Shown piece after piece: positions 18,589 through 31,206 of a stretch of DNA of 64,000 bases. The stretch covers positions 1-64,000 of the forward strand of contig NZ_LSIC01000140.1 of NCBI RefSeq assembly GCF_001556045.1. The letters run 5' to 3'. A model generated the notes under the pieces. That model did no database searches and had not been told where the DNA came from. It saw nothing but the letters and a program-made list of their open reading frames with translations. Origin of the DNA: Bradyrhizobium sp. CCH5-F6. GTDB taxonomy: Bacteria > Pseudomonadota > Alphaproteobacteria > Rhizobiales > Xanthobacteraceae. Both the position numbers and the translations under genes were made by a program. Position 1 is the first letter of the stretch. Every line of letters starts with the position of its first letter.

Positions 18589-18672
18589 TGATGCACCTCG
18601 TCCTCTTTCTCTTTGCGCCAGCCCAGCCGGCGCTCAACATTTCCCTGAAGTCAGTCGGCCAGAGCCAACAGA

Positions 18673-18921
18673 TCAGGCGCTTTTCTTGTGTTCGCCCCGG
18701 ATCACGACCCAGCGCTTCAACTTCGAAATCGGCTTCGTTTCCTCGATCCACACCATGTCGCCCGGCTTGAACTGGTTGCTCTCGTCGTGCGCGTGGTAGT
18801 TCTTCGAACGGCGGATCGTCTTCTTGTAGATCGGGTGCGTGAAGCGGCGATCGACACGCACGACAATGGTCTTGGCTTGCTTGTCGCTGACGACCACGCC
18901 CTGCAAAGTACGTTTCGGCAT
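18673..18921 (-). CDS. rpsQ: 30S ribosomal protein S17
   Basis: S17 is a primary 16S rRNA 5'-domain binder with an OB fold. From [19 protein letters not shown] at 18921 the product is 82 residues with [20 protein letters not shown] and [19 protein letters not shown]. The open frame extends 23 codons upstream into rpmC and was trimmed to the family start. It follows rpmC by 13 bp. Confidence 0.98.
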   Translation of the reverse strand: MPKRTLQGVVVSDKQAKTIVVRVDRRFTHPIYKKTIRRSKNYHAHDESNQFKPGDMVWIEETKPISKLKRWVVIRGEHKKSA

Positions 18922-18934
18922 CTTCGTAAGCCTC

Positions 18935-19141
18935 TTACTTCTTCTTCGCGCGCGTCTGCGCGGCGACGGTCTTGATCCGGGCGATGTCACGGCGAGCCTC
19001 GCGCAGGCGCGAGGTGTTCTCGAGCTGCCCGGTGGCGCGCTGGAAGCGCAGGTTGAAGCGCTCCTTCTTCAGATTCAGGATGGCGTCATCCTGCTGGTCG
19101 GGGCTCATCGCGCGGATGTCTTCGATCTTCATCTGGGCCAT
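18935..19141 (-). CDS. rpmC: 50S ribosomal protein L29
   Basis: L29 lies at the tunnel exit near L23 and the SRP and trigger-factor docking site. It is a two-helix protein: [40 protein letters not shown] and a basic tail ending AKKK. Two ATGs are possible. The first, at 19147, shares a base with the rplP stop. The second, at 19141, has GGAG 8 nt upstream within the end of rplP and is preferred, giving 68 residues. Confidence 0.96.
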   Translation of the reverse strand: MAQMKIEDIRAMSPDQQDDAILNLKKERFNLRFQRATGQLENTSRLREARRDIARIKTVAAQTRAKKK

Positions 19142-19146
19142 GGCCA

Positions 19147-19560
19147 TTACTCCGCAATGCGCTCGACGAAGCGCGTCTTGATCGGCAGCTTGGCCGCCGC
19201 CAGGGTCAGCGCCTCACGCGCCGTCTGGGTGTTGACGCCGTCGATCTCGAACAGCACCCGGCCCGGCTTGACGCGCGCGACCCACAGTTCCGGCGAACCC
19301 TTGCCGGAGCCCATGCGGACTTCGGCCGGCTTCTTCGACACCGGAACGTCGGGAAACACGCGGATCCAGACGCGGCCGGCGCGCTTCATGTGGCGGGTCA
19401 GCGCGCGGCGGGCGGCTTCGATCTGGCGCGCGGTGACGCGCTCAGGCTCGGTCGCCTTCAGGCCGAACTGGCCGAACGCCAACGTCGCGCCCGAAGACGC
19501 AACGCCGTGGATGCGGCCCTTGTGCGCCTTCCGGAACTTCGTTTTCTTAGGTTGCATCAT
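19147..19560 (-). CDS. rplP: 50S ribosomal protein L16
   Basis: L16 helps A-site tRNA accommodation. The 137-residue product has [20 protein letters not shown], the conserved [20 protein letters not shown], and [20 protein letters not shown]. The Arg of the GSGKG loop region that is hydroxylated in some bacteria lies in RMGSGKG. It follows rpsC by 30 bp. Confidence 0.98.
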   Translation of the reverse strand: MMQPKKTKFRKAHKGRIHGVASSGATLAFGQFGLKATEPERVTARQIEAARRALTRHMKRAGRVWIRVFPDVPVSKKPAEVRMGSGKGSPELWVARVKPGRVLFEIDGVNTQTAREALTLAAAKLPIKTRFVERIAE

Positions 19561-19590
19561 GGCTTCAAGCCCTCAAATTCTTGGTGCAGC

Positions 19591-20316
19591 TCAGGCTGCA
19601 GCCGTATCGCGGCGCTGACGGCCACCGCGATCGCCACTGCCGCCCGTCTCGCCCTCGGCCATTCTCTTGTCCTGGGCCATCGGATCGTGCTCGAGGATCT
19701 CGCCCTTGAAGATCCAGACCTTGACGCCGCAGGTGCCGAAGGTCGTGAACGCGGTCGCAACGCCGTAGTCGATGTCGGCGCGAAGCGTGTGCAGCGGCAC
19801 GCGACCTTCGCGATACCACTCCATGCGGGCGATTTCCGCACCGCCCAGACGACCCGAGCAGTTGATGCGGATGCCTTCCGCGCCGAGACGCATCGCCGAC
19901 TGCACCGCGCGCTTCATGGCGCGGCGGAACGCCACGCGGCGCTCCAGCTGCTGCGCGATCGACTCGGCCACCAGCGTCGCGTCGAGCTCCGGCTTGCGGA
20001 TTTCGACGATGTTGATGACGACGTCGGACGAGGTGATGTCCGCGACCTTCTTGCGCAGCTTGTCGATGTCCGCGCCCTTCTTTCCGATCACCACGCCCGG
20101 ACGGGCCGAGTGGATGGTGACGCGGCACTTCTTGTGCGGACGCTCGATCACGATGCGGGCGACGGCCGCCTGCTTCAGCTCCTTGTGCAGGATCTCGCGG
20201 ATCTTGACGTCCTCGTGCAGCAGCTTGCCGTATTCCTGCTTGCCGGCGAACCAGCGGGAATCCCAGGTCCGGTTGATGCCGAGACGCAGACCGATCGGAT
20301 TGATCTTTTGACCCAT
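19591..20316 (-). CDS. rpsC: 30S ribosomal protein S3
   Basis: S3 forms the mRNA entry channel and helicase surface of the 30S head. The N-terminal KH domain ([39 protein letters not shown]) is followed by the C-terminal domain with [20 protein letters not shown] and [20 protein letters not shown]. It ends with a disordered basic/Gly tail ([20 protein letters not shown]). It has 241 residues and follows rplV by 17 bp. Confidence 0.98.
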   Translation of the reverse strand: MGQKINPIGLRLGINRTWDSRWFAGKQEYGKLLHEDVKIREILHKELKQAAVARIVIERPHKKCRVTIHSARPGVVIGKKGADIDKLRKKVADITSSDVVINIVEIRKPELDATLVAESIAQQLERRVAFRRAMKRAVQSAMRLGAEGIRINCSGRLGGAEIARMEWYREGRVPLHTLRADIDYGVATAFTTFGTCGVKVWIFKGEILEHDPMAQDKRMAEGETGGSGDRGGRQRRDTAAA

Positions 20317-20333
20317 CGTGTTCTCCTGCGCCC

Positions 20334-20720
20334 TTAAGCGGCGGCTTCAGCTTCGACCTGACGAACGATGATCGTCAGTTGCGAAAACGGTTTGTAGACA
20401 CGGCCCGAGCGGCCGCGGCCGCGGGCGGCAAAGCGCTTCATCACGAGGCCGTTGCCGACGAAAGCCTGCGCCACGACGAGATCGTCGACGTCGAGGTCGT
20501 GGTTGTTTTCGGCGTTGGCGATCGCCGATTCCAGGCACTTCTTCACGTCGACCGCGATCCGCTTGCGCGAGAACTGCAGATCCGCGAGCGCGGCAGACGC
20601 CTTCCGGCCGCGAATGAGCTGGGCGACCAGGTTGAGCTTCTGCGGGCTCACCCGCAGCATCCGGGCGACCGCCTTGGCCTCGTTGTCGGCGAGGCTCCGT
20701 TCGCGCTTAGGTTTGCTCAT
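20334..20720 (-). CDS. rplV: 50S ribosomal protein L22
   Basis: L22 extends a beta-hairpin into the peptide exit tunnel, where macrolide-resistance changes occur. The 128-residue product has [39 protein letters not shown] and the hairpin [20 protein letters not shown], which looks wild type. It follows rpsS by 10 bp. Confidence 0.98.
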   Translation of the reverse strand: MSKPKRERSLADNEAKAVARMLRVSPQKLNLVAQLIRGRKASAALADLQFSRKRIAVDVKKCLESAIANAENNHDLDVDDLVVAQAFVGNGLVMKRFAARGRGRSGRVYKPFSQLTIIVRQVEAEAAA

Positions 20721-20730
20721 CGTTTAATCC

Positions 20731-21009
20731 TCAAGCCTTCTTGGCTTTCTTGTCGCCGGAGTGGCCATGGAAGGTCCGGGTCGGCGAGAACTCGCCGAAC
20801 TTGTGACCGACCATTTCCTCGTTGACGGCCACCGGCACGTGCTTCTGACCGTTGTAGACGCCGAAGGTCAGGCCGACGAACTGCGGCAGGATCGTCGAAC
20901 GACGGCTCCAGATCTTGATGACGTCGTGACGGCCGGACGCGCGCGCGGCATCTGCCTTCTTGAGCAGAGAACCCTCGACGAACGGGCCTTTCCAGACTGA
21001 ACGAACCAT
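20731..21009 (-). CDS. rpsS: 30S ribosomal protein S19
   Basis: S19 lies in the 30S head and forms a complex with S13. The 92-residue product has [40 protein letters not shown] and [20 protein letters not shown], all family hallmarks. It follows rplB by 12 bp. Confidence 0.98.
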   Translation of the reverse strand: MVRSVWKGPFVEGSLLKKADAARASGRHDVIKIWSRRSTILPQFVGLTFGVYNGQKHVPVAVNEEMVGHKFGEFSPTRTFHGHSGDKKAKKA

Positions 21010-21021
21010 GTCCGGCGTTCC

Positions 21022-21855
21022 TTACTTCTTCCGCTTGTGGCGGCTTAGGAGAATGAATTTGTTGGTCGACTTGTTGGTGCGGGTCTTCTTGCCCTTGGTC
21101 GGCTTGCCCCACGGCGTGACCGGGTGGCGGCCGCCCGAGGTACGACCTTCACCACCGCCGTGCGGATGGTCGATCGGGTTCATCGAAACACCGCGGTTAT
21201 GCGGCTTGCGGCCCAGCCAACGGTTGCGGCCGGCCTTGCCGATCGAGGTGTTCATGTGATCCGGGTTCGACACAGCGCCGATCGTGCCGCGGCAACGGCC
21301 GTGCACCAGGCGCTGCTCGCCCGAATTCAGGCGGATGATCACGTAGTCCTGGTCGCGACCGACGAGCTGGGCATAGGTACCGGCGGAACGGGCGAGCTGG
21401 CCGCCCTTCCCGATCTTGAGCTCGATGTTGTGGATGATCGTGCCGACCGGCATGTTGCCGAGCGGCATGACGTTGCCCGGCTTCACGTCGACATAGTTGC
21501 CGGCGACGATGGTGTCACCCACGGCCAGGCGTTGCGGCGCCAGGATGTAGGCCTGCTCGCCGTCCTGATACTTGATCAGCGCGATGAAGCCGCTGCGGTT
21601 CGGATCGTATTCCAGCCGCTCGACGGTCGCAGGAACGTCGACCTTCTCACGCTTGAAATCGACGGTGCGCAGCGTCCGCTTGTGACCACCGCCGCGGAAG
21701 CGCACGGTGATGCGACCGGTGCTGTTGCGGCCGCCCGAGGAATGCTTGCCTTCGGTGAGCGCCTTGACCGGCTTGCCCTTGTAGAGGGCCGAACGATCGA
21801 CCATGACCAGCTGGCGCTGGCCCGGCGTCGTGGGATTGAATGTCTTCAGTGCCAT
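21022..21855 (-). CDS. rplB: 50S ribosomal protein L2
   Basis: L2 is required for subunit association and peptidyl transferase assembly. The 277-residue product has [20 protein letters not shown] at the start, [19 protein letters not shown], and the C-terminal [20 protein letters not shown] containing the conserved His of the catalytic-centre region. It follows rplW by 12 bp. Confidence 0.99.
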   Translation of the reverse strand: MALKTFNPTTPGQRQLVMVDRSALYKGKPVKALTEGKHSSGGRNSTGRITVRFRGGGHKRTLRTVDFKREKVDVPATVERLEYDPNRSGFIALIKYQDGEQAYILAPQRLAVGDTIVAGNYVDVKPGNVMPLGNMPVGTIIHNIELKIGKGGQLARSAGTYAQLVGRDQDYVIIRLNSGEQRLVHGRCRGTIGAVSNPDHMNTSIGKAGRNRWLGRKPHNRGVSMNPIDHPHGGGEGRTSGGRHPVTPWGKPTKGKKTRTNKSTNKFILLSRHKRKK

Positions 21856-21867
21856 CGTCGTGCGACC

Positions 21868-22170
21868 TTACAGACCGGTGGTCACGTCGATCCGGTGACC
21901 CTCTTCGAGAGTCACGATCGCGCGCTTGGAGTTCGACTGCGAGCCGAGATTGCCGCGGAAGACCTTGGTCTTGCCCTTGCGGACCAGCGTGTTGACGCTC
22001 TTGACCTTGACGTCGAACAGCTTCTCGATCGCTTCCTTGATCTGCGGCTTGGTCGCCTTCGCGGCCACCTTGAACAGCACCTTGTTGTGCTCCGAGGCGA
22101 TCGTCGCCTTCTCGGTCACGACCGGCGACAGGATCACGTCGTAGTGGCGAGGCTCGATGTTCTTCGTCAT
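21868..22170 (-). CDS. rplW: 50S ribosomal protein L23
   Basis: L23 is the docking site for trigger factor and SRP at the tunnel exit. The 100-residue product has [40 protein letters not shown] and [20 protein letters not shown]. Its ATG overlaps the rplD stop by 4 bp. Confidence 0.98.
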   Translation of the reverse strand: MTKNIEPRHYDVILSPVVTEKATIASEHNKVLFKVAAKATKPQIKEAIEKLFDVKVKSVNTLVRKGKTKVFRGNLGSQSNSKRAIVTLEEGHRIDVTTGL

Positions 22171-22787
22171 TTGAAGCGCGCCTCCAGCGCATCGATGGCG
22201 GCCTTGGTCAGAACGAGCTTCTGACGGCGCAGGATGTCATAGACGTTGATGCCCTGGATCGGCAGCACGTCCATGTTCGGGATGTTGCGGGCCGCGGCGG
22301 CGAAGCCGTTGTTGAGCTCGGCGCCGTCGATGATCAGCGCGTTGGTCAAGCCCAGACCCGAGAAATGACCGAGCAGCGCCTTGGTCTTGGCGGCTTCCAG
22401 CGCGGCCTTCTCGATCACGACGAGATCGCCGTCCTTGGCCTTGGCCGAGAGCGCATGCTTGAGGGCGAGCGCGCGGACCTTCTTCGGCAGGTCGGTTGCG
22501 TGCGAGCGCACCACCGGACCGAAGGCACGGCCACCGCCACGGAACTGCGGCACGCGGGCCGAGCCGTGACGAGCACCGCCGGTGCCCTTCTGCTTGTACA
22601 TCTTCTTGCCGGTGCGCCAGATCTCGGCGCGGCCCTTGGCCTTGTGCGTGCCGGCCTGGCGCTTGTTGAGCTGCCACTGCACGCAACGCGCAATGATGTC
22701 TTCGCGCGGCTCGAGGCCGAAAATGGCGTCGGAGAGCTGGACCGAGCCGGCTTCCTTACCTTCGAGGGTGGTGACCTTCAATTCCAT
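22167..22787 (-). CDS. rplD: 50S ribosomal protein L4
   Basis: L4 lines the exit tunnel and in E. coli autoregulates the S10 operon by attenuation. From [20 protein letters not shown] at 22787 the product is 206 residues. The tunnel loop [23 protein letters not shown] matches the family, and it ends in the helix [16 protein letters not shown]. There is a 1-nt gap after the rplC stop and a 4-bp overlap with rplW. The longer frame running into rplC was rejected. Confidence 0.98.
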   Translation of the reverse strand: MELKVTTLEGKEAGSVQLSDAIFGLEPREDIIARCVQWQLNKRQAGTHKAKGRAEIWRTGKKMYKQKGTGGARHGSARVPQFRGGGRAFGPVVRSHATDLPKKVRALALKHALSAKAKDGDLVVIEKAALEAAKTKALLGHFSGLGLTNALIIDGAELNNGFAAAARNIPNMDVLPIQGINVYDILRRQKLVLTKAAIDALEARFK

Positions 22788-22788
22788 C

Positions 22789-23502
22789 TCAAGCCTCCTG
22801 CGCAGCCGGAGCGGCTTCCGCGTCGCCAGCAACCTTGAACTTGCCGGGCTTCGGAGCTTCCTTCGGCAGCGGCTTCTTGACGGCGTCGCGCACACGGATC
22901 CAGCCGCCCTTGGAGCCGGGAACGGCGCCTTCGACGAGGATCAGGCCGCGCTCGACATCGGTCTGGACGACGCGAAGGTTGAGCGTGGTGATGCGGTCGA
23001 CACCCATGTGGCCGGGCATCTTCTTGTTCTTCCAGGTCTTGCCGGGATCCTGACGACCACCGGTCGAACCGATCGAACGGTGCGAGATCGACACACCGTG
23101 CGTGGCGCGCAGACCGCCGAAGTTCCAGCGCTTCATGCCGCCCGCAAACCCCTTACCGACCGAAGTGCCGGTGACGTCGACGAACTGACCGACGACGAAG
23201 TGGTCGGCCTGGATCTCGGCGCCGACCGGGATCATGGCGTCCGCGGTGACGCGGAATTCCTCGACCCGGCGCTTCGGCTCGACCTTGGCGACCGCGAACT
23301 GGCCGCGCTCGGCCTTGGGCATGTAAACGGTCTTGCGACTGCCAGAACCGAGCTGGAGCGCGACGTAACCGTTCTTCTCTTCGGTGCGGTGGCCTACGAC
23401 CTGGCAATTGCCGAGCTTCAGCACGGTCACGGGAATATGTTCGCCGGCCTCCGTGAAGACCCGCGTCATCCCGACCTTTTGTGCGATCACTCCGGAGCGC
23501 AT
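22789..23502 (-). CDS. rplC: 50S ribosomal protein L3
   Basis: One of the first assembly proteins of the 50S. The 237-residue product starts [20 protein letters not shown] and has [19 protein letters not shown] followed by the [20 protein letters not shown] loop, which reaches towards the peptidyl transferase centre and contains the Gln methylated by PrmB. It ends with an Ala/Pro-rich tail. The 98-bp gap to rpsJ holds a palindromic element. Confidence 0.98.
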   Translation of the reverse strand: MRSGVIAQKVGMTRVFTEAGEHIPVTVLKLGNCQVVGHRTEEKNGYVALQLGSGSRKTVYMPKAERGQFAVAKVEPKRRVEEFRVTADAMIPVGAEIQADHFVVGQFVDVTGTSVGKGFAGGMKRWNFGGLRATHGVSISHRSIGSTGGRQDPGKTWKNKKMPGHMGVDRITTLNLRVVQTDVERGLILVEGAVPGSKGGWIRVRDAVKKPLPKEAPKPGKFKVAGDAEAAPAAQEA

Positions 23503-23552
23503 CGGCTTGCTTCCTGTTCTTTCTGTCCTTGCGGACTAGCTAATCTTCGTAG

Positions 23553-23603
23553 TGAGCAAGACCCGGTCCGAGAACCGGTGCCCACTTCTCGGGGTCTTGC
23601 TCA
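23553..23603. repeat. Mosaic palindrome with ACCGG core (rpsJ-rplC gap)
   Basis: TGAGCAAGACC (23553-23563) pairs with GGTCTTGCTCA (23593-23603). CCGAGAA (23568-23574) pairs with TTCTCGG (23586-23592). The 18-bp stem is broken only by a 4-nt bulge, with an 11-nt loop CCGGTGCCCAC. The right arm includes the rpsJ stop codon. The design matches 14747-14796. Confidence 0.85.
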
Positions 23604-23909
23604 GAGCTTGATCTCGACGTCGACACCGGCGGCCAAGTCGAGCTTCATCAAAGCATCGACGGTCTGCGGGGTCGGATCGACGATATCGAGCAGGCGCTTG
23701 TGAGTGCGCATCTCGAACTGTTCGCGGCTCTTCTTGTCGACGTGGGGCGAACGGTTGACGGTGAACTTCTCGATACGCGTGGGCAGCGGAATGGGTCCGC
23801 GAACCTGCGCGCCGGTGCGCTTCGCCGTGTTCACGATCTCGCGGGTCGACGTATCGAGGATACGATGGTCGAACGCCTTGAGACGGATACGAATGTTTTG
23901 GCCGTTCAT
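23601..23909 (-). CDS. rpsJ: 30S ribosomal protein S10
   Basis: S10 is a 30S head protein and, as NusE, a transcription antitermination factor. The 102-residue product has [39 protein letters not shown] and [20 protein letters not shown]. It is the first gene of the S10 block, 83 bp after tuf with a repeat hairpin in the gap. Its TGA lies within the next palindrome. Confidence 0.99.
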
Positions 23910-23925
23910 TGCCGTGCTTTCTCTA

Positions 23926-23990
23926 GTGAGTGGCGAGTAGCGAGTAGCGAATAGAATCCCCTATCCGCCACTCACCATTCCCTATTCGCT
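23926..23990. repeat. GCGAATAG-type hairpin repeat, copy 3 (tuf-rpsJ gap)
   Basis: GTGAGTGGCGAGTAG (23926-23940) pairs with 23961-23975 with two mismatches. AGCGAATAG (23946-23954) pairs perfectly with CTATTCGCT (23982-23990). The two pairings overlap, so alternative folds are possible. It ends 2 nt before the tuf stop codon. Confidence 0.8.
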
Positions 23991-23992
23991 TG

Positions 23993-25183
<1,191 letters not shown>

Positions 25184-25223
25184 TTGACTCTCCGTTCAAT
25201 CGTCAGCTTTAGACCGACGACAA

Positions 25224-27296
<2,073 letters not shown>

Positions 27297-27329
27297 GGGG
27301 TGTTCCTTGCGAGTCCGAGTGTGTCGCCG

Positions 27330-27815
<486 letters not shown>

Positions 27816-28187
27816 TTACTTCGGACGCTTGGCGCCGTACTTCGAACGACGCTGCTTACGGTTCTTGACGCCCTGGGTATCCAGAACGCCGCGGAGGATG
27901 TGGTAGCGCACGCCGGGCAAGTCCTTGACGCGGCCGCCGCGGATCATGACCACCGAGTGCTCCTGGAGGTTATGACCCTCGCCGGGGATGTAGCCGATCA
28001 CCTCGAAGCCGTTGGTCAGGCGCACCTTGGCAACCTTACGAAGCGCCGAGTTCGGCTTCTTCGGGGTCGTGGTGTAGACGCGCGTGCAAACACCACGCTT
28101 CTGCGGCGACTGCTGCAGCGCCGGCACCTTCTTGCGCGACTTCTGCACTTCCCGCGGTTGAGCGATCAGCTGGTTGATCGTCGGCAT
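27816..28187 (-). CDS. rpsL: 30S ribosomal protein S12
   Basis: S12 controls decoding accuracy. The 123-residue product starts [20 protein letters not shown]. The streptomycin-resistance positions are wild type: the lysines in [12 protein letters not shown] and [11 protein letters not shown]. The open frame runs another 81 codons upstream but has no S12-like content there, so the family start at 28187 was chosen. It is the first gene of the superoperon and has a long untranslated leader. Confidence 0.98.
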   Translation of the reverse strand: MPTINQLIAQPREVQKSRKKVPALQQSPQKRGVCTRVYTTTPKKPNSALRKVAKVRLTNGFEVIGYIPGEGHNLQEHSVVMIRGGRVKDLPGVRYHILRGVLDTQGVKNRKQRRSKYGAKRPK

Positions 28188-29045
28188 TCTGGCCTTCACC
28201 CTTTTTCTGCTGCGGCCCCTTGCGGGCCCGCTGTCTTGCCGCGGCCCGTCACCGGGTCCGCAAATTCTGTTCGAGCTACCCGCCCGAGGGGCCACCTTGC
28301 GCGAAATAACCCACGCAAAGCGAAATTGCGCCAACCACCCCATCAGCGGGCGGAAAGCGCTTCGACGCCACAGAGGACCGCAGTATCGAAACCGCTCAGC
28401 ACAAAGCCGCGGCCCGCCAACTGAGGTCATGCATCCGAATTCGATCTCAAGAGAACGTGCTCAAGAGAACTAAAGTCGCACTGGCATTGCCTAGCTATGA
28501 TCGACAGCGTTTGAGCGGCATTCGTCGAGGTTGGTGCCCGCCTTGGCGATCCCCTGAGGGATCAAACGGGTGGCCCGTTCCGACGCTGGCGATGCTCACC
28601 GCCTGTCGTTAAGTGAGGCGCTTTCTATAAGTGGGAATCGGTCAAGTCAAGGTGAAACGACAGTCACAAAGCGCTTCAAGCGCCTGCAAAAATCGGCTCT
28701 CGGCCGCATCCCCGCGCCTACCCGATATAGGAATAAGAGCCGTGGTTCGCCAGCCCCAAACCCTATTACACCCGGATTAAATATTGCTTTATTACCAACC
28801 TGAGGGCTTTTTCCCGCCCCTGCAGAGATCTGCTGGCGGGCGGCAGGCCTTCCAGCTCTCTGGCGAGCCGCCATGCACGGTCGCGTGGGCGACTTGGCGG
28901 TGCGGATTGGACCGCGAGGCGGAGAAAAAAGTCAGCGGCATCGCGGCAGCCAAACGCCCTGGATCAGAGAATCGCTGCCGGCCGGCATCCTTGGGCAACG
29001 AGAATCGGGCACGGCGCTCCCTCCGAAGCTGATCGCGCCGCCCGA
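28188..29045. other. Leader and promoter region of the ribosomal superoperon
   Basis: This 858-bp stretch has no convincing gene. On the minus strand it holds a good promoter at 28624-28651, which would give an rpsL leader of about 430 nt. No convincing terminator for the ABC exporter was found in 28652-29045. Short open frames on both strands lack ribosome sites and family resemblance. Confidence 0.55.
28624..28651 (-). promoter_or_regulatory. Putative sigma-70 promoter of the rpsL superoperon
   Basis: The minus strand has CTTGAC at 28646-28651 and TATAGA at 28624-28629 with a 16-nt spacer, close to the alphaproteobacterial housekeeping consensus. A second, overlapping TTGACC lies 5 nt further in. 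It is the best match in the gap. Confidence 0.55.
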
Positions 29046-31073
29046 TCACTCCTCCTCGTCGTCCTCATCGAGATCGTCCTCATCCTCGTCGTATCTGTCA
29101 TCGACGCCATGAGTCGCCGCGCCATGGGGCTGGTGAATCTGGTCGTTCCACAGCTTGCGATAGGTGCCGTTCTTGGCAAGCAGTTCTGCATGGGAGCCGC
29201 GCTCGATCGCCCTGCCCCCTGAAATCACGATGATCTCGTCCATCTCGACCACCGAAGTCAGGCGGTGGGTCGACCAGATCATGGTGCGGCCCTTGGCGAC
29301 CTTGAGCAGCGTGCGGTTGATCGCGGCTTCGGTGGTCTGGTCGAGCGCCGAGGTGGCTTCGTCCAGCAGCAGCACGGACGGGTTACGGATGATCGCGCGC
29401 GCGATCGCGATGCGCTGACGCTGACCGCCCGAAAGCGTATCTCCGCGCTCGCCGACCGGCGTATCGTATCGCTGCGGCAGGCTCATGATGTAGCGGTGGA
29501 TCTCGGCCTTCTTGGCCGCCTCCTCCACCTCCTCGTCCGTCGCCCCCTCCTTGCCGAGCCGGATATTCTCGCGGATCGACATGTTGAAGAGCATGTTCTC
29601 CTGGAACACCACCGCCATGCTCCGGCGCAGCGAATCCAGCGTCACCTTGCGGACATCGACACCGTCGATGGTGACGCGGCCTTCGTCGGGCACGTAGAGC
29701 CGCAGGATCAGGTTGAGCAGCGTGCTTTTGCCGGAGCCGCTCGGACCGACGATGGCGATGCGCTTGCCGGCGTTGAGCTTGAGGCTGAGATTGTCCAGCA
29801 CCGGCGTCTGGCTGCCTTCGTACCGGAAGGTGACGTGATCGAAGGTAATGTCGTTGGTGATGCGCGGCAGATCGGGTGCGCCGGGGCGATCGGCGGCGCG
29901 GGTCGGCTCGTCGAGAAGCTCCTGGATGTGGCGAATCGCGGCGGCCGAGGAGATCGACACCGGGACGTAATGCATCACATGAGCGATGTTGTAGGAGACC
30001 TCCCAGAACGCGCTCTCGAAGGTGACGAAGGTGCCGATGGTGATCTGGCCCTTGGTCGCGAGATACGCGCCGATCGCGAGCACCACGAGGTGCAGGAGGA
30101 GCACCGAGATGGTGACCGTCCGCTCCACCATGGTCGAGAGGAACGCGGCCGAGGCGATCTTGTTGCGGGTCTCGTCGTTGCGCAAGGTGAAGAAGCCGAA
30201 CATCCTGCGTTGCAGGCTGAACGCCTTGATCACAGCCTGGGCCGCCACGTTCTCCTGCACCATGCCGAGCAGCGCCGACTCGTTGAGCTTCTGCTCGTAG
30301 TTGGCCTGCACCGCCTTGGGCGTCAGGATCCGCGGGCCGATCAGTGTGATCGGGAACACCAGCAGCGCGACGACGGCGAGCTGCCAATTGAGGAACAGCA
30401 TCAGGATGATGCCGGCGATCAGCTCCAGGAACGGCAGCGCGGCGCTGTTGGCAAACGTCTTGACCGAGCCTTCGAAGGCCGAGAGATCGACCGAGAAGCG
30501 TGACAGGATCTCGCCGCGCCTGGTGCGGCCGAAATAGGCCGCAGGCAGGTCCTGGACGTGCTCGAACAGTCGCTTGCGGACATCGGAGATGATACAGGCA
30601 GCCAATCGCGCGTCCCAGCGCTCGTACCAGACGGCAACGATCGAGGTGAAGATGCCGGCGACGGCGAGCACGCCGAGGATCTTGTAGAGGGCCTGGAAAT
30701 CCTCCTCGCCGAGCGCATCGTCGATCAGGTACTTCAGGCTGAGCGGCATGATGACGTTGAATAGCGTCTCGACGAATACGCCGAACGCCACGTAGGACAA
30801 CATCCGCTTGTAGTTGGACAGATAGGGCCTGACGAACCCGACGATGGTGGCGAGCGCGCCGGCGGCTTCACGCGCGGTATAGACGACGAGGTCCTCGTCC
30901 TCATCGTCCTCGTCGAGTTCCAGCTCGTCATCCCCCTCGTCTTCGGCGTCCTCGTCGTCCTCGAGATCCGGCTTTGCAGCGGAGGAGAGCTCGTCCTTGA
31001 GCTCAACCGCATCTTCCGCAGCGAGCTTCTTTTTGTCGGGCGGGAGAGGCTTGTCGTCGGGCTTGGACGCCAT
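29046..31073 (-). CDS. ABC exporter half-transporter (fused membrane and ATPase domains) with poly-acidic ends
   Basis: A 675-residue MsbA/ABCB-type half-transporter, expected to work as a homodimer in the inner membrane. Residues 1-62 are hydrophilic, and 36-62 are almost all Asp/Glu. The six-helix membrane domain runs from about 70 to 370. The ATPase domain has Walker A GPSGSGKST, Q-loop VVFQENM, signature TLSGGQRQR, Walker B VLLLDEATSALD and the H-loop in STHRL. The last 20 residues are again Asp/Glu (DEDEDDLDEDDEEE). All catalytic motifs are intact. Lipid, glucan or peptide substrates are all possible. It sits between rpsL and the FAD-methyltransferase gene, with a 133-bp gap to the latter. 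Confidence 0.93.
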   Translation of the reverse strand: MASKPDDKPLPPDKKKLAAEDAVELKDELSSAAKPDLEDDEDAEDEGDDELELDEDDEDEDLVVYTAREAAGALATIVGFVRPYLSNYKRMLSYVAFGVFVETLFNVIMPLSLKYLIDDALGEEDFQALYKILGVLAVAGIFTSIVAVWYERWDARLAACIISDVRKRLFEHVQDLPAAYFGRTRRGEILSRFSVDLSAFEGSVKTFANSAALPFLELIAGIILMLFLNWQLAVVALLVFPITLIGPRILTPKAVQANYEQKLNESALLGMVQENVAAQAVIKAFSLQRRMFGFFTLRNDETRNKIASAAFLSTMVERTVTISVLLLHLVVLAIGAYLATKGQITIGTFVTFESAFWEVSYNIAHVMHYVPVSISSAAAIRHIQELLDEPTRAADRPGAPDLPRITNDITFDHVTFRYEGSQTPVLDNLSLKLNAGKRIAIVGPSGSGKSTLLNLILRLYVPDEGRVTIDGVDVRKVTLDSLRRSMAVVFQENMLFNMSIRENIRLGKEGATDEEVEEAAKKAEIHRYIMSLPQRYDTPVGERGDTLSGGQRQRIAIARAIIRNPSVLLLDEATSALDQTTEAAINRTLLKVAKGRTMIWSTHRLTSVVEMDEIIVISGGRAIERGSHAELLAKNGTYRKLWNDQIHQPHGAATHGVDDRYDEDEDDLDEDDEEE

Positions 31074-31206
31074 GAAACCAACCGATGCTGACGGCCGGCA
31101 TGACCGCAGAAAATGCAGGAAATAGCGGCAACCGCTATTGCACCGATTCTATGCGATCAGGATGAATTCGGCAAAACAATTGGCGAATTCGATCCGCGCC
31201 CCGCGA

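Noticed and set aside
28188..28430. N-terminal extension of S12
   Set aside because: No resemblance to any S12. The canonical MPTINQLI start is present at 28187.
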